Of a stretch of DNA of 9,246 bases, positions 6,441 to 9,246 are shown one piece after another. The stretch is from Lachnospiraceae bacterium UBA2868 (GTDB lineage Bacteria; Bacillota_A; Clostridia; Lachnospirales; Lachnospiraceae), in contig DEEW01000085.1 in NCBI GenBank assembly GCA_002350465.1, positions 42,168-51,413 of the forward strand, given 5' to 3'. Made by a program: the position numbers and the translations under genes. Position 1 is the first letter of the stretch; each line of letters begins with the position of its first letter. A model generated the notes under the pieces. The model was given only the letters and a program-made list of their open reading frames with translations, made no database searches and was not told where the DNA came from.

Positions 6441-6845
6441 TCATTTTTTTGCTGCTTCGATTCGCGCCGCACTCCTCTTTAGAGCTAACATTGCACGGCC
6501 TATGTCCGTTCCGGCGTCTCTTTCCGAAAGACGCCTTTCAGCACGTATCCGCGCCTCTTCGGCACGTTTCACATCGATCTCATCCGGCCATTCACACACT
6601 TCCGCAAGAATTGTCATAGAATCCTGAAGTATTTCAATGAATCCACCGTGGATCGCACATACCTTTGGGTCGGCATCGGGTAAATGAATATAGCATGCTC
6701 CCGGAGCCAAAACGCTCGTCAGCGGAATATGATTCGGAAGTACCCCAATCTCGCCTTCCGTCGTGTTGATCTCCACCATTGTCACTTCGCCCTCATAGAA
6801 AACCCTGTCGGGACTTGTGATCCGAAGATGAAAAGTATCGGCCAT
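6441..6845 (-). CDS. atpC: F1 ATP synthase epsilon subunit
   Basis: A 134-residue subunit of the central stalk that couples rotation to the membrane sector and can inhibit ATP hydrolysis. Seen: an N-terminal beta-sandwich (1-86) with SPDRVFYEGEV (11-21), GEIGVLPNHIPLTSVL (31-46) and GGFIEIL (67-73), then two predicted helices (88-134) rich in Arg, Glu and Ala. Residues 90-95 (IDVKRA) match the I/L-D-x-x-R-A motif described for ATP-binding epsilon subunits. Length is normal. AAGGAG is 5 nt from the ATG and overlaps the atpD stop codon; the gap to atpD is only 9 nt, so the two are probably translationally coupled. It is the last gene of the operon here, with the terminator right behind it. Confidence 0.97.
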   Translation of the reverse strand: MADTFHLRITSPDRVFYEGEVTMVEINTTEGEIGVLPNHIPLTSVLAPGACYIHLPDADPKVCAIHGGFIEILQDSMTILAEVCEWPDEIDVKRAEEARIRAERRLSERDAGTDIGRAMLALKRSAARIEAAKK

Positions 6846-6854
6846 GTTAACTCC

Positions 6855-8279
<1,425 letters not shown>

Positions 8280-8299
8280 TTAATTGCTACATAATATGT

Positions 8300-9208
8300 T
8301 CAGCCTATTGCCTCAGCGCCACCAATGATCTCTGTAAGCTCCTGCGTGATCGCACCCTGTCTGGCGCGATTATACTGAAGCTCAAGTCCCGATATCATCT
8401 TCTCCGCATTGTCCGTTGCAGAGTCCATAGCCTGCATTCTGGCTCCGTTCTCACTTGCAACTGCCTCGATAAGTGCGCCGTAAATAAGGCTTGTAACATA
8501 CTTGGGGATTATTGCATTCAAAGCCTCGTCCGAATCGGGTTCATATGTCATAAGCGCTCTTTTTGCACTTTCTTCTCCCGCATCGGGCTTAATGGAATCT
8601 TCACCTTCTCTGCCTGATACAGATTCGGTAGGAGTACTCTCTTCACCGAGAGGCAACAGTTTCTGAAGCCTTGGTACATGAACTACCGTATTTTTGAAAA
8701 TCGTATAGGCAATGTATATTTCCCCGATCTTGCCTTCAACATACTTCTCAAGCAGTTCTTTAGCCAGGTCGGAAGCATCGGAATAGATAGGCTCTTCAAT
8801 CATTTCAGAGTTCTCATACACAACTTCATATCCGGCTCTTTTTACACTGTCACGGCCTTTTTTACCTATAGCATAGATTACCAGTTCATCAGCACTCCAA
8901 CCGCTCTGTGTTACAAGCTTGGTAATATTGCTGTTGTATCCTCCGGCAAGTCCTCTGTTTGAAGTAATGAGAATAACCGCCTTCTTGTTGCACCCATTAG
9001 GCTTCATAAGAGGATGATCGATATATCCCGACTTGTTCATGATCGAAACAATCGTATCATACATTTGCATTGTGTAATTCTTACTCTGCTCCGCACGTGT
9101 CTTGGCTCTTTGAAGCTTGACCGTGGAGACAAGTTTCATTGCCTTGGTAATCTGCTGGGTAGACTGTATACCTGTTTTACGTCTTTTGATGTCGCGCATC
9201 GACGCCAT
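8300..9208 (-). CDS. atpG: F1 ATP synthase gamma subunit
   Basis: The 302-residue rotor shaft of F1, which drives conformational change in the beta subunits. Seen: the N-terminal coiled-coil helix MRDIKRRKTGIQSTQQITKAM (4-24), the Rossmann-like middle domain with ITSNRGLAGGYN (81-92), and the C-terminal helix ending in ITQELTEIIGGAEA (287-300), which matches the gamma signature. Between LLPL (184-187) and YEP (222-224) there are 34 residues, rich in Glu, Ser and Gly; the E. coli protein, as I recall it, has about 16 there. The extra residues probably form an exposed loop. The start ATG at 9208 has GGAGG (9222-9218) 9 nt upstream; an internal ATG at 9199 (MRDIK) is less likely. It lies 3 nt after the probable end of atpA and is transcribed with it. 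Confidence 0.97.
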   Translation of the reverse strand: MASMRDIKRRKTGIQSTQQITKAMKLVSTVKLQRAKTRAEQSKNYTMQMYDTIVSIMNKSGYIDHPLMKPNGCNKKAVILITSNRGLAGGYNSNITKLVTQSGWSADELVIYAIGKKGRDSVKRAGYEVVYENSEMIEEPIYSDASDLAKELLEKYVEGKIGEIYIAYTIFKNTVVHVPRLQKLLPLGEESTPTESVSGREGEDSIKPDAGEESAKRALMTYEPDSDEALNAIIPKYVTSLIYGALIEAVASENGARMQAMDSATDNAEKMISGLELQYNRARQGAITQELTEIIGGAEAIG

Positions 9209-9211
9209 AAT

Positions 9212-9246
9212 CTACACCCTCCCTGTATTCTTGAGAGCCACGCCAT
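9212..9246 (-). CDS. atpA: probable 3' end of F1 ATP synthase alpha subunit (partial, runs in from right edge)
   Basis: One minus-strand frame ends GVALKNTGRV followed by TAG (9214-9212), 3 nt before the atpG start. Its last codons contain the atpG ribosome binding site, as expected for tightly packed operon genes. The name comes from the standard order atpA-atpG-atpD-atpC; ten residues are too few to identify the protein by sequence. Another frame is open through the edge and would overlap atpG, so the assignment is likely rather than certain. Confidence 0.55.
   Translation of the reverse strand, partial: GVALKNTGRV

Overview
The window looks like a chromosomal housekeeping region of an anaerobic, low-to-moderate GC Firmicute, most likely a member of the Lachnospiraceae or a close clostridial relative. 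This rests on the F-type ATP synthase gene order and protein sequences, strong AGGAG-type ribosome binding sites, frequent ATA and AGA codons, and the mix of a QueT transporter, a VanW-family protein, an M29 aminopeptidase and a large membrane-anchored protein of a type I associate with that family. The assignment is inference from memory; no search was run.

Right part (about 6441-9246, minus strand): the distal end of the atp operon, in the order atpA (last 10 codons only), atpG, atpD, atpC. These encode the catalytic F1 head and the gamma/epsilon central stalk. A 12-bp hairpin followed by a T-rich tract lies just after atpC and is a good candidate for the operon terminator.

Middle part (2696-6395, minus strand): an 853-residue membrane-anchored, mostly extracytoplasmic protein of unknown function, followed 22 nt later by an M29 metallo-aminopeptidase. 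The large protein ends in a domain that resembles a C39-type cysteine peptidase but has Thr where the catalytic His is expected. It is the least understood object in the window.

Left part: a single plus-strand gene for a DPM1-like family 2 glycosyltransferase (1965-2681) converges on the aminopeptidase gene, with a perfect 11-bp hairpin terminator between them. Back-to-back promoters lie in the 162-nt gap at 1803-1964. One drives the glycosyltransferase. The other drives a minus-strand cluster of a VanW-family secreted protein (340 aa), the queuosine-precursor ECF S-component QueT (188 aa) and the start of isoleucyl-tRNA synthetase ileS, which runs off the left edge just before its HIGH motif is complete. 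The gaps in that cluster are only 20-21 nt, so one transcript is likely. No preQ1 riboswitch or T-box leader is visible where these gene families often have one.

No RNA gene, insertion sequence, CRISPR array or prophage signal was seen, and no stretch over 300 bases lacks a gene. I do not see a complete undescribed system here; the main lead is the large degenerate-peptidase-like protein and its pairing with the aminopeptidase.
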